From Nereocystis luetkeana (lineage: Eukaryota; Sar; Phaeophyceae; Laminariales; Laminariaceae), in assembly GCA_031213475.1 (NCBI GenBank), contig JARUPZ010000007.1, forward strand, positions 4,769,586-4,833,585: DNA of 64,000 nucleotides, in the 5' to 3' direction. The translations under genes and the position numbers were made by a program. The notes under the pieces were generated by a model. The model had not been told where the DNA came from. It ran no database searches and saw nothing but the letters and a program-made list of their open reading frames with translations. Below are positions 34,029 to 45,127 of the stretch, piece by piece. The stretch's first letter is position 1, and each line of letters starts with the position of its first letter.

Positions 34029-36313
34029 CTTTCCGTCATCTTGGCTAAGGCTGCATCCCGTCGTTGCTCTTGCTTTGTCCTGGGTATGACTTCGTTAATC
34101 TTGTCCTCCATGCCCTTGTCCGCCATCCCCTTCTTCGTAGCGTCCTGAAAAACAGATATGAACAGTCGCGGCCGAGGGCAAGTCAACACGTGCGGTTTTT
34201 GCAGGCGTCAACCCCTGCCCCCCCCCCCCGGTTATGCCCCAGATACCTACTAACTGCAGTATTGGTATATATCACTTCATGTTATGCACCACTGCTGTAA
34301 TATCACCCCCCCAGGTAAAAACTCGAGGTGAACACTAGACGTGCTCCGTCCTGGCATTGTAGGGATGCCAGGGTCTATGGTCCAGCGACTACCGGCCATG
34401 CATGGTATCGAGTACCCCCCCCCCCCCCTCCTGGTCATACGACTGCGGCCATGATGATAATGAGTCCCCCCCCCCCTGGTCGGGGAAAACCCGACGTGCT
34501 CCGTCCCGGCATTGTAGGGATGCGGGGGTCTATGGTCATGCGATTACAGCCATGCATGATATGAGTACACCCCCCTCCCCTCGGTTGGTGCAAGCAATGT
34601 CTGCCTCGTCGATGAAAACCCGACGTGCTTCGTCCGGACGTTGTAGGGATGCGAGGGTCTATAGTCCTACATGCGACTATGGCCATGAATGTCCCTACGT
34701 TCATGTGGTATACCTGGTATGCCAGGTATACCCGGTATCATTCCCCCCCGGCCGTCCCTACGTTCATGTGGTATACCTGATATTATCAGGTATACCCGGT
34801 ATCATAGTAAGACTAACCTGTGATGCGAACCCGCAAACCTCAAACCTACACCGAAGGGTCTGACAACAGCAGCACCAGTTTTTAATGTATTTGATGACGT
34901 TGGTCGACCGATCGGTAGTCTGGAGGAGGTTGCCGCATTGTTGGCAGGCAAAGCTGGGGCCTGGTCTACTGCTGAAGTGCAATCCGCTTGTTGTGCCGCA
35001 CGATGATATCGTACGAATATCCAAATTTACGGCTGCCTGCTGTCGAATTATTTTAGCGGTGTTATTTTCGTCTTTTCTCACGATGTACCAGGTACTAATC
35101 TTGAACCGATGTGCTACCCTACTCGTGTAGTCTGCCTGGTACTATCGCTGTGGTTATATGTACAGCAGGGTAACACTCTGTCCGGAAATGTAAGGAATCG
35201 TTAATTTTCATATTTATACTTTAACCATCCCTATATTTCAGGACATAATGGTACGACGATACCAGGTACCAGGTATGAGGTATGACTGGTACAGCAGTAG
35301 TAGGAAGTTGCGCGCACTCTGAAACCATACGAGGTGCATACTCGTAGACTAGATTACTGGCTTGATACAGGTGGTACTGCTGTTGTATACCAGAACGTAT
35401 AAAATTGATGCTGTACTCGCGTCCACGGACATTGGGTGTGCTGCATAGTTGTGTTGCATAGTGTGCTGTGCGCTGGGTGTCCATGGGCGGAAAAGAACAC
35501 ACGATCACACCATGCTCTGAGAAGCAGAACGGTGCTGCGGGGTGTCCGCGGGTGTCGGTGGTTTGACGACTGCGTACGGTCACACGGTCACAGAGCCGGA
35601 CTATTTAAATTCGTATCATCACTACGTACTGTTCATAAATACCAGGTACGCAGCAGCAGTACAGCTGCTCGACACAGCTCTACGATAAGACTTGCTCGGG
35701 AAGAGGGGCAGCTCAGCAGCCGCGAAGCCCCCAAAACAGAGGTACAACCTGGTAGAGGTATATAACCGCCCACGGGGGGTGAGAGACTGACGAGAGACGG
35801 ATCGGAGACGGAGAGCCGCCAAGCTGCAGGGCTCGGGGAGTGCGGAGGATTACGGCTACATACGGCAGGCAGTTTTTTACGTACGTAGAACTTGTAGACC
35901 TTCGCGTTCGCTGCAGCTGTGAAATTAGTCCCCAAAACACCAATTTTCAACCCTGACTCGCAAAACGAAGTCGTGACTCAGGACTGCTTGCCATGAACTG
36001 CTGTATTAATAGTCAAAAAAGGAAACCACGACAGCCCGTACAAACAGATGGTTCAGCTCGTTCAGCGCGCTCAGCAAACACCGCACCTTGTAGTCGGTCT
36101 TGATCAACTTGTTGAAAAGGAACACCATCAACAGAGTGCCGAGAAAAGTATTGATAATCTGCCTCAACCAGCTCCCGCGTAGGTTTGTGTTCACCCGATT
36201 TGGGTACGCCGTGGCAACGTTCGGGTCTTCTCCTAGCCGAGGCATCGCTCCACTCAGTGCGTTTGCGCAAACACTCTTGACCCGGTTGGTATAGATGGCC
36301 GATTTACGTGGCC
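34029..36313 (-). CDS. Probable membrane protein, partial minus-strand gene
   Basis: Two exons read on the minus strand. Exon 36313-36087 follows the acceptor TTTTTTCTGTCGAG and ends AAG/GTGCGG (phase 0). Exon 34144-34029 follows the excellent acceptor ATCTGTTTTTCAG and ends AG/GTGAGC (phase 2). The joined frame stays open. The first exon encodes a basic stretch, then a hydrophobic segment (INTFLGTLLMVFLFNKLI), then KTDYK. The second encodes a highly charged helix (KKGMADKGMEDKINEVIP, then RTKQEQRRDAALAKM). The layout is one membrane span followed by a soluble coiled or helical tail. A 16-bp first exon at 37392-37377 (ATG, donor G/GTGAAA) would complete the phase, but it is too short to trust alone. 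The ATG at 36245-36243 is an alternative start. The last exon or exons were not found. I do not recognise the family. Confidence 0.4.
34325..34700 (-). mobile_element. Three tandem family 3 repeat fragments
   Basis: GACGTGCTCCGTCC, CATTGTAGGGATG and GGGTCTATGG recur at about 34340, 34493 and 34627. Poly-C runs lie between and after the units. They lie inside the intron of the minus-strand gene. Confidence 0.75.
34824..35006 (+). other. Stop-to-stop open segment with protein-like sequence
   Basis: A plus-strand frame of 60 codons without ATG includes TTAAPVFNVFDDVGRPIGSL and EEVAALLAGKAGAWSTAEVQ. It looks like real protein sequence but has no clear splice sites. It may be a relic of a mobile-element gene, since it sits next to the family 3 cluster. 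The minus strand here is open too (105 codons with ACQQCGNLL). Confidence 0.2.
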
Positions 36314-37376
36314 CTCGACAGAAAAAACACCACAGATCAGCAGATCAGCCTACTTGAATTTACCCTGATTTACCTACATAACAAAGCCTGTGCAGGATGT
36401 ATAAAAATCGAATTTCCCTATTCGCCCCCGGTATACCAAAAACATAACGCCATCACGTCATAAAAACACCTTGGTTCCTCGTTGTGATCTGATCTGATTT
36501 ATATCCCGGTTCCATCAAGAATAAAGCCCCAGAGGACGCCTGATCGACAAGGTGATGGAGTCTGGAATTGAGATCATGCCTTATACTTATTCCCTTGGTG
36601 TTGCTCGTTGATCGTGTTTCACGTCTAGGTCACTACGAAATCACCGTTGAGTGGAGGAACAGTAAGCGTTTTTATTTCTCGCGCAAGTTCGGAACGTGTA
36701 TTCGTTCGGCGGTGGACTCGTGGAGAGAAGTGCTGTCCGTTGTCGCCTTATTAGCTCGGGGTCCGTTTCATGCTGCCTTCCTCGCCGACCCGTGCCCCAT
36801 GCTCCCGTGTGTTGGGGCTACTGTAGGTTGGTTTTATGCTGCCGCAGATGTGTCGCCTCCGACTCCATTGCCCCTTCGTGTACGTACGACGAACAACACG
36901 ACTTTCAGCTCAATTTTAACACCGCGTAAAAAAACTCATTTCTGTTCGTAGGTACGGCGGTTCAGATTCACATTTCAGTAAGCTCCGCACACAGCAGCCC
37001 AGCAGCCCGGCAGCCCCCCCCCCCCGCCCACCCGGCCCTGGGTCCATGTCCTTGCCGTGTAGCTCTTTCAACAGAGGCATTGCTACTGCTGCTCTATGTA
37101 GCAGGAAAGGGATTCCATATATCGTGAGAATCCCCGTGCGCCAAATGTCGGCGATAAGCCTTCCTTCCCAGGTACCCCACTGATATTATTTATACTATTA
37201 ATAATAGTGATACTAACTTCGTATCAGACGTACCAGGTATTGTATTGCAGCACATGTGCGTTTCCCCCTGTATGATGTCCTTGCATTTCCCTTTCGCCGA
37301 CACCCTTCGCAATGCCGAAAAATGCTGCCTGGGACATGAATGAAACCAGCCTTGGAGCTGAGGATATTCTTTTCAC
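36314..37376. other. Spacer upstream of the divergent gene pair
   Basis: A 127-codon plus frame at 36568-36951 starts with a hydrophobic stretch, but I see no supporting splice or start signal. A poly-C run lies at 37016-37026. Nothing else is assignable. Confidence 0.3.
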
Positions 37377-37392
37377 CCTGAAGCGGGGGCAT

Positions 37393-37535
37393 CGCAGGGA
37401 GCGGGGCGCCTGTGAGTTTCGGGCCCCTCACCAGGCGGGGCAGGAGTAGCCGCTCGTCGGGGCGAGGCCGGACACCGACGACAGGAAGGCGTGCACGCAA
37501 AAAAGCCGGAAACGCACTTTTCTTCGTCTTGAGCC
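37393..37535. promoter_or_regulatory. Possible short bidirectional promoter
   Basis: If the minus-strand gene starts at 37392, only about 143 GC-rich bp separate it from the SNARE start at 37536. No TATA box is visible. This is inference from the gene layout and depends on the weak first-exon call of the minus gene. Confidence 0.2.
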
Positions 37536-40500
37536 ATGTCGAGGAGCGGCGGTGGCGGCATGGGGGATGTCAAGTACTGGGACTCCAGCTACGCCAAGGT
37601 GGGCAGCGCACACACACGTAAAGACGTCGTAGATGCTGGTACCAGATATGCTGGTACATATACCTGGTACCTTGGTACAGCCTTACAGGACATCCTGGGG
37701 CATCTGATGAGGAAATGAGAAACAAGAAAGGCAGGCTGAGGTCACACTGGTATACGGTGTAGGAAAATAAGAAATGGACCAATCGTTCGCGACTGAATTT
37801 ATTGATTCTTAAATAAGAAATCCGGCTTGGGATCGGCTTTCCTGTTTCTTATTTGGTGCCCGGTACTATTAGTACTACATTAGTACTTACTACATGTGCA
37901 TGCACAACTGGCAGGCGCTCTTTCTATGTTTTTGTCGTAGAGCGGTGTACTTTGGTCTTGAGCATTGAGGGGTCGGAGAGTGCATGCAACTGCCAGCGCG
38001 CGTTGGACCCGAGCGAGCGGTCCGAGACTGCTGTGATGTCCTGCCGGATCTCCGTTTGAAGAGGCCGGCGTGGGAAATGGCATGGTATGCCCTGGGCGTA
38101 CTGTTGAATTAGGAATTGAATGTTGAAGTCCGGTCTATTTAGTGGTGGTATTTGCACCGGCAGAGGATAGTCGTGGAGACTAACTGGCACTGCTGTTGTA
38201 TTGTCATTAGCACAACCGGTACCAGTTTGCAACGGATAGGCGTACCCGTGTTTCAAGGTAGAGGATGCAAATTGAAGTTACTAGAATGCCTGACAATTAG
38301 GAAGTCAAGCGTTTTGATTTACAGCAGCTGTACACCTGGTACCACGTGCGCCGGGTACGTGTTCTATGTATCCAGTATACCTGGTATAGCACTTCGACGA
38401 TGGTTGGTGTTCATGGTTGGGGTTCGTCCGTGGCGGGATCGTACCGCTGTGCTGCAGATCCTAAGCCATGTACCTGTACGAGATACGGTATAAACATATA
38501 GCGGTATATACACTGTATATATAGATCAATGCTGGTGCGAAGTAGGCGTTTCTTTAGCTGATATTGGTGCTTGGCAGCAGAATTGGTCGTACGCGATGAG
38601 TGAAGGCCTTTGCTGGCACGGTGGTCGATGGAATGAGCGGGTCGTCATTTACGGCTACTCGTACGTATACATCAGAGTGATACTTCCGCTTGTGGCCGTT
38701 ACGTATGAACTATCTATATTGCTACCTGGTAGTTGTTTTTACCCCCGAAATATTCTTCCACTCCGGAGTTGTTGGAGCCTGTCCTGTGGCAACCGACTCG
38801 ATTTTGGGAATGACTCAATGTGAGAACAACAACAACAGCTGGTGGCTCGGTTGGGCTTTTTTGCCGCTTCTGGCGCCCCAACCGATCGGAGGCGTTCGGT
38901 CTGGCGAACCTACGAGTATACTCGATGACCTACAGTACTCGTGTTGACCTGAAGGATAAAAAGGAAAAACCCCTCTTTGCTCGTCCCGCTAATACTGCAA
39001 TACGCCCACAGATCTCCCAAAATGATGCCGCTCGTTCCAACAACTGAACATGTCGCACGCCACCCCCCTGCAGGGGTGCGAGGTTCCGTGGTCCTACGAC
39101 TACGGCCATGCATGACAAGAATACCCTCCGTCTCGTAAGGGATGCGTGGTCAATAGCCAAATGACTTAAAAGCAACACATTAATAAGCCCCCCCCCCCCC
39201 CCCCGCGCGCCCCTCCGCCCCCCCTTCCACACTACTATTAAAACTGTTATCATATGTGAATGCCACGCCAAAAACTGGACAACGAAGACCCTTGACGAAC
39301 TGGACGGCTTCGTCTGCACTGCGGAGTCCGGGTCTGGAGACGCACGGGATGAAGCCCTGTCGGACGCGGCAAAATCGCTGAAACGCCTCGCGGGCATGAA
39401 AAGGAGCTATAACCTAGAGGTCAAGCTCTTGAAAGACCCCGCTTCCAAGGTGTGTGGAAACGCGGAGGAAGGGGAATAGATTGATACTGGTGTGAGCGCG
39501 TCTCGAAAAACAAGAAACCGCCCGTTGTATTTTTTCGTCGCGCGCACGAGGTGGGGTTTCGTCAAGAAATCGCCACGGTATTCCTTGTACTCGCCTATCC
39601 TTGCAGAAAAAACGGCCGCGCTTCTGCTGCTGCCGTTGTGAGAGGCCCGGTGTGTGTACTGTGCCGGTCATACGTCGCCCTCGTCGTCAGTGCCGCCTCC
39701 ATGTTGTCCCACACCCGTACACCAGGCGCACTACAATCTGGAGAAATCGCAGAAGGACGCACGTTTGACGACGCTGCAAACAAGACTCGACGCTGCCCAG
39801 GTACGGAGCTGTTTGAGTCGAGCGTGCGACTGGCTGTATAGTAGCGCGAAAACAGTGCCGTATTAATAGTAGGTATTTTTCAGAGGCGAACGGGACATGT
39901 GGCGGGCGAGGAGCTACTTCCGCGAGCGAGAGGGCACGAGCAGCAACTTTTTTTTTTCGGGTCGGGACCAATAGACCAAGCCCTGCAGGAAACGCCCGAT
40001 GCCCATTCAACTGACCGAGGGCACACGTTCCAAGAAGCCGGTCGTGGCAGTGCGGTGATGCTCAAGTCCTGCGGCGCACCGGTTGAACACCTCGTCGGGG
40101 GCTAAGCGCGCGTTTGTGGCAATTAGGCGTATATGTCTTCAGTTTTTTTGTATTTCCAGGGTTGTTGTCACGCGTTTTTACTTGGGATTTCCTCCTCGCA
40201 TACACGGTTCCACAGCGAATCAGGCAAGGCAAGCGCGGCTTACGTATGGGACGGCAGCGACGTGCCGAGTCGGGGAAAAGCAAACGCTGGAACACCGTGT
40301 GCTACACTCCACCGCTACTAACGCTTGAGAGATCGGGAGTTTTCGACTTTTTTGCTCGACTCTGTCGCACGAAACTTGAAAAAAACAAAACTTTTAAAAC
40401 TAATATTAGGCATGCTTTATTGGACACACCCAGGCTCACGTTAACAACGATTGGACGCCGCCGAAAATAAGGCATGCTTTATGTAGTGCCGCGAACGATT

Positions 40501-43500
40501 CCCTTAGCCTTCTCCAACGCAGACGTTGCAGACAACGCAGGCGTTGTAGACTACCTGTATGGCCCTGCCAGATCAAAACGGCCGTTTTTTTTTTGTTTTC
40601 CCCTCGATGGCCACCGGCTCTTGGCCTTCAGGGAAGCGGGCAGAGCAAGAGAGACAAGCTCTTCGGCGGGCGCAAGGACATCGAGAGCGGAGAAGCCGGA
40701 GAGCGTTCGGCGGAGGCAAAGCTGGACAAGGCTGACGAATACCAGGACAAGACGGAGGATGCATACAAAGTGAGGCGGAGTTCTTTCCTCCGTGTGTGCG
40801 TTATATATTGCATGCTTGTGGACTTAACACACAACTCTCGTGTATGCCCATGGCGTAACTCGCCTCCTTCTGCCGGAGGCGCGGGGGGTGTACTCATACA
40901 ATGATGGCCGTTGTCGTATGACCGTAGAGACCCTCGCATCCCTACAATGCCGGGACGGAGCACGTCGGGTTTCACCGACCCGGCAGGCATTGCTTGCACC
41001 AAGCGCGAAGCGAAGCGTGAGGTGTCGCATAGAGGGTAAATTGCATTCTACTAGGAACCCGCTTGTGAGTCGGACCTGCAATGGATGACAGCTTGGGGTC
41101 TGAGGCGTTCCTCACATTCACACGCGCCAACGTTCGGCCTTAGCCGTTTTACTGCTGCAGTGAGCAGTTACATACATAGACCTAAATCTGACTCGAATAT
41201 CAAGCGTTTCCTCCTCACAACGGGAGTGAAGTCTTGAAGAGGCCAATAAGCTCATGTGTGTTGTATGCTCGTCTTCATTGGTCGATGTCCATACGTAGCT
41301 CGGAAATTAGACGTTTGCGCTTGAAATTGCCACCGGCCAACGGCGGCGGCGATGGGGCGGGACGCGGTGTGGCTGCCTTGTTGTTGATGTGTTTTATCGT
41401 CCGGCTCTTGTGCGCTGCGTGTGCACACGTCGACGCGAAAAACATGCTGACGCCGCGTTGGTTGGGGAGACAGTCGGTGGAAGAGAGCAGCAAACGGCAT
41501 CGTGTTCGCCGTGTTGTGCTAGTGGCCATGACACGCCGCAAAGAAAGCAAGAGGGGGGCGCGGAGCGGTTATGGCAGCCGAATCAGAACACTACATCACC
41601 CGAATTATCTGCCACACGGCTGCAGGGAGAAGGGGCACTCCTAGAGCGATTGCCCTGCACCTCCCAACAAGAAAGGGAGGGAGAGCCTCGCGGAGCGAGC
41701 CGTGCTCGATATACTGTAGGTCAATGATATCCCATGTCAGATATCACATATCTTCAAGCCCCCGGTGGTACAGTGGTTAGACCTCGTGACTACAATCGCC
41801 AAGGTCATGCTTTCGAGTCCAGCCAAGGCGGATTTGTTTTCTTCTGAAAAAAAAAATGCAGAAAACGCCAGGGTGGGTTTCCAAAACTCGACGCGAGTCG
41901 ACGAGGGAAGAAAACGCAGAATTCTTCCCGCGATAAAAGTCAAGGCACGAACCGTGGTGGGGAGTTCCCGCAATAAAAGTCAAGGCACGACCCGTGGTGA
42001 GGAGGGGAGGGGGGGAGGAGCGCCCGCTATGTGACCCCGGATTTAAGTCACCGCTGGAGGGGAGCGGGAGAGTAGGGCGAGGATATCAAAAGGGATGGAG
42101 GACAAGAAAAAACCAAACAAAAAACGTGCCTGGTACGTTGCAGTTTTTTGTGACTCCATCGTTAGCTCTGAGTTGGAGAGGGGGGGGTGTCACTCGTGCG
42201 CAGTTTTTAACCACCATTCGATAAAGATGTAGCTTGATTTTGGTACAGATGGGGCGGCCTGCCCGACCCTCGTGTCCGCTTGCGCTCAGTTTTGTACTAC
42301 CTGCCTCCTTTTCGTCTTCACGTTCCGCTCGTTGAACTCCTACAGTTGTACTCCTACCGTTGCAGCCAAAATTGTTCACTAGTAAGCGGGTGAGCGTCCC
42401 CCCCCCCAACTCCCGCCCAAACGCCCTTTCGTGTTTTCGCGTCTCTGCGCGCTCGAAACGAGTACAGAACATGATCGGGGTGCTTCAGGAGACGGAACAG
42501 ACGGCAGATAACACAGCGGTCGAGCTGACGAACCAACGCGAGCAGATCGGGCGCATCACCGAGGAAGCGATCGAGATCGACACCTTGTTGACCAGAGCGG
42601 ACCGGCTCGTGAAGGTCTTCTCCAAGCGGATGATGACGGACAAGGTGCACTCGCCAGCAGACTATTTCACATCTGGGGACAGAAAAAAACTTTTTCACTC
42701 GATCCACGAAACATCTTCCAAGGCAGACAAACATATATATTCCCGAGCTTGTATGACCTAGCTCATGTTGCCGGAGGGCGGTCGTATGTTCTGCGCGATC
42801 TAACACATGTTTCCTGGGTCGGATAGATCTCCCCTATAAGGCAGATCCTGCACAACCTCCCACAACGGCAGGCGGGGAATTAGATGATCTACTGTAGACA
42901 GATCATGATCTGTCCGAGCTGTGGACTACTAAAATTAGTATTCACCACCTTCATCGCCAACATTTGGCGCTCAATATATATACATGTAAATATATACATA
43001 CCAGTATAAATATATATATATATATACATATATATACATACTTACGGTTGTCCTATTTTTTTACTCGATTATAAGCACCTGCCTCGCGCTCAGCGAGTCT
43101 GCCACGATTTTTTGTCGCTTGTACGATCTTTGCTTTCTTCGCGTTCTTAGGTTTCTTCGCGTGCTTGCTCATCGTGCCACATTTTGATCCCCGGAAAAAA
43201 AAAACAATCGATTTTGTTTTTTCAGCGGTATGGCAGGCCCTCTTTCGCTTTTTTTCACCCGGTCGTTGAGGTTTGTTGGGGGCTTGCGACCCGCACAACA
43301 CACAGCTCGCCAAAGCTCGTTGAGCAATGAGTAGTAGCATGTCCTCGATACGATACCGGTCGTCCCCGGCAAAGCGATCCATGCCCGGTGGGGGTGCCCC
43401 AGGTTCTGGCGGAGCGAGTTCTGGGGGTGGTGGTGGAGGTGGTGGTGGTGGAGGAGGGTCCTGGACGATTGTGGGGAGAGAGCCTCAAAAAGGAAACCCG

Positions 43501-45127
43501 CTCTGGCCCTGCCCGACAAAAAAGCCCTGCAAAGGATTCATCACTTTCAGTTTTTTTTTTTCCATCGTTTCGTATGCTTGCGTGTACTCAGAGCACGGCA
43601 CCGCGGGCGAGCCCGGCGCCGTCGCGGATGCCATCGGGTGCTGGCGGGTAGAGGGGGGGGTTGCAAGGAGCGCGGTCGCCGTTTTCGTGGCTAGGCGTCG
43701 CATGTGGCTTGAACCACGAGGGAAGCATGAATGGGCTCTGTCTGGCCTCCATTTGTGGAATTGGACAAGAGTATGTACGAGTCTAGAAGGGTCGTTCTGG
43801 ATTGCAAGATAAGATTCAAGCGGTGATTTTTTTTGCGACCAAGCTGAAGTTCAGAGAGAGAGAGCTACGGAGTCTGAGCACCAACTTTGTCGAGCTGGCG
43901 AACGAGGGCCACGGTGGGCACTGGGCTTAGCGCGAGGCGGGCGACGGGGCTCACCGTGGCCGAGAGGCAGGAAAGCTTTACCCGGACCGAATCGGTGGCG
44001 AGGTGGTCGCGAGAGGGGCGGGCGGCATACGAGGCTGAGAGAGAAGCTCTGCTGTTCGATTTTTTTTAGTTTTTCACCGGTGCAAGGTGCTCCAATCAGG
44101 CAGAAAAATATTTTCATGAGAGGGAACGGGGATTTTTTTTTCTTTCCGAAATTTCCGGTTTCATTTTCATTGTTTTGGCGGTGCTGCTGTGCCGCGCTGT
44201 GCTTTCTCTTTCGTACACACATATGGAAAGAAGATAGTAATTGCCCTACCTGGGGTATGTACGTACGCGTGGCATGTGAGCGAGCGTAGCGGGCGGAACC
44301 GCCCGCGACTCGAAGCGTATGTGGCGTCCGAGCTGTTTTCTCCTGAAGCATGGTGACGGGACTCTTGGCAATATCAAGTCTCAAGTTTGCAGCTACGATC
44401 ATAAAAAACTATGTTCAATCATGGACCTATGCCCGCTTCGCATAGTTTGATGTGCTTTTCTTTCCTGAGCGAAGCGCCTTGTATACTACACGTATCTATT
44501 CCCTTCTTTGCCCGACGAGAATAGACGAGTACTGGTAGTATAGTTGGTAGATATTTAGTTGTGAATGGTGCCGACTTGACGTGTTTGGAGGCAGTTTTTT
44601 GCTTGGAAAGAGCGTGGGATACCTTTTGAAGCCGTGAACGAAAGGGTTGCGTATCTCGTGCGTACGTGCCTGATCGTGATGTGTCGCCGCTCTCCCTAAA
44701 TTAACGACATACCGGTGCGCCCGTGTCGTGGAAATTGACGCGAGGGATACACCCTCGCGCGACGGCTTTTTACGTGAAAGCAAGCAAGCAAGGTTGTTGT
44801 AGACCGTCCCCGTCTACGCAGCATGCTTAGCCCTTCTTTTCTCGACGAACCCCCTCCCTCCCTCCCTCCCTCCCTCCCGTACCTTCCTCCCGTACTTACC
44901 TCCCGTACCTACTGGCCCGCCCACCTGTTGGCTCGCTCGCTCGCTCGCGCAACCTCGCCTTCCCTCGCTCCCCCCCATGTCTCTCGCAGTTCATCCAGTG
45001 TTTCGGGTGCTTGAACGTGACGGCGTTGGTGGCGATCATTCTGTACGTAGTGATCAACCAGGTCGGTCTCCCGGGGAACGACGACAACAGCGATCTGCCG
45101 CCTGACCCCGCAGACCAGTCTGTCTAG
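37536..45127 (+). CDS. NPSN: Qb-SNARE, NPSN/Vti1-like, tail-anchored, six exons
   Basis: Exons: 37536-37598, 39288-39449, 39726-39800, 40632-40769, 42468-42644 and 44990-45127 (TAG). All five introns are phase 0 and GT-AG, giving 250 residues. Residues 22-100 form the N-terminal helical region (SLKRLAGMKRSYNLEVKLLK). Residues 101-146 include the linker KRDKLFGGRKDIESG. Residues 147-205 are the SNARE motif, with heptads and the zero-layer glutamine at Q172 (TNQREQIGRITEEA). The motif ends FSKRMMTDK, as TDK does just before the anchor in plant NPSN proteins. Residues 210-227 are the membrane anchor (LNVTALVAIILYVV), followed by a 22-residue acidic, Pro-rich tail. Length and layout match plant NPSN11 (about 260 aa). 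In the known family this is the Qb helix of a four-helix fusion complex on secretory or plasma membranes, acting in cytokinesis in plants. The start is the first ATG before a KYWDSSYAK/GTGGGC donor. The acceptor of exon 2 (CGAAG) is weak but is the first AG after a poly-C tract. Introns hold repeats, a SINE and a ~1-kb duplicated element. Confidence 0.8.
39055..39205 (-). mobile_element. Family 3 repeat fragment with poly-C tract, in SNARE intron 1
   Basis: GGTGCGAGGTTCCGTGGTCC and TACGACTACGGCCATGCATG match family 3. A long C run at 39189-39204 lies 80 bp before exon 2 and may serve as its pyrimidine tract. Confidence 0.5.
40877..41090 (+). mobile_element. Family 3 repeat, in SNARE intron 4
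   Basis: GGGGGGTGTACTCATAC, GACCCTCGCATCCCTACAAT, GAGCACGTCGGGTTTCACCG, GCATTGCTTGCACCAAGCGC and TTGTGAGTCGGACCTGCAAT occur in family order. Confidence 0.75.
41234..41644 (+). other. Open frame inside SNARE intron 4, not accepted as a gene
   Basis: A 136-codon sense frame with a GGCGGCGGCGATGGGGCGGG stretch. It contains no domain I know and lies wholly within an intron, with overlapping frames on the other strand. Confidence 0.12.
41757..42055 (+). mobile_element. tRNA-derived SINE, in SNARE intron 4
   Basis: The head is tRNA-like: GGTGGTACAGTGGTTAGAC is a good A box and TGCTTTCGAGTCCAGCC a good B box, about 40 bp apart. A body with GACGCGAGTCGACGAGGG follows, then two copies of AATAAAAGTCAAGGCACG...CCGTGGTG, then GGGGGAGGAGCGCCCGC. 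The body recurs 5'-truncated at 15395-15545. The head does not fold as a complete functional tRNA by eye, so a tRNA gene call was not made. Confidence 0.6.
43327..43500 (+). other. Gly/Ser-rich open frame in the last SNARE intron
   Basis: ATG-initiated frame with SSSMSSIRYRSSPAKRSMPG and then poly-Gly, running into the duplicated element for 161 codons in total. It could be an alternative exon or chance. No donor or acceptor links it to the SNARE frame. Confidence 0.15.
43556..44490 (+). mobile_element. ~1-kb duplicated element, copy 2, in the last SNARE intron
   Basis: Inverted relative to 23271-24312. The frame ending at 44069 (ARRATGLTVAERQESFTR, then TESVARWSREGRAAYEAERE) matches copy 1 at 41 of 47 aligned residues. 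In the 27-codon core SFTRTESV...EREALL the copies differ only at third codon positions. The right end carries CGGGCGGAACCGCCCG and the GAAGCGCCTTG terminus. Confidence 0.55.

Noticed and set aside
39883..40105. Open segment after TATTTTTCAG in the SNARE gene as an extra exon
   Set aside because: No usable donor follows, and the flanking exons join in phase 0 without it, giving a family-like linker.
43851..44402. 183-codon minus frame over the duplicated element
   Set aside because: Differences between the two copies are amino-acid changing in this frame but synonymous in the opposite one, so it is a shadow.
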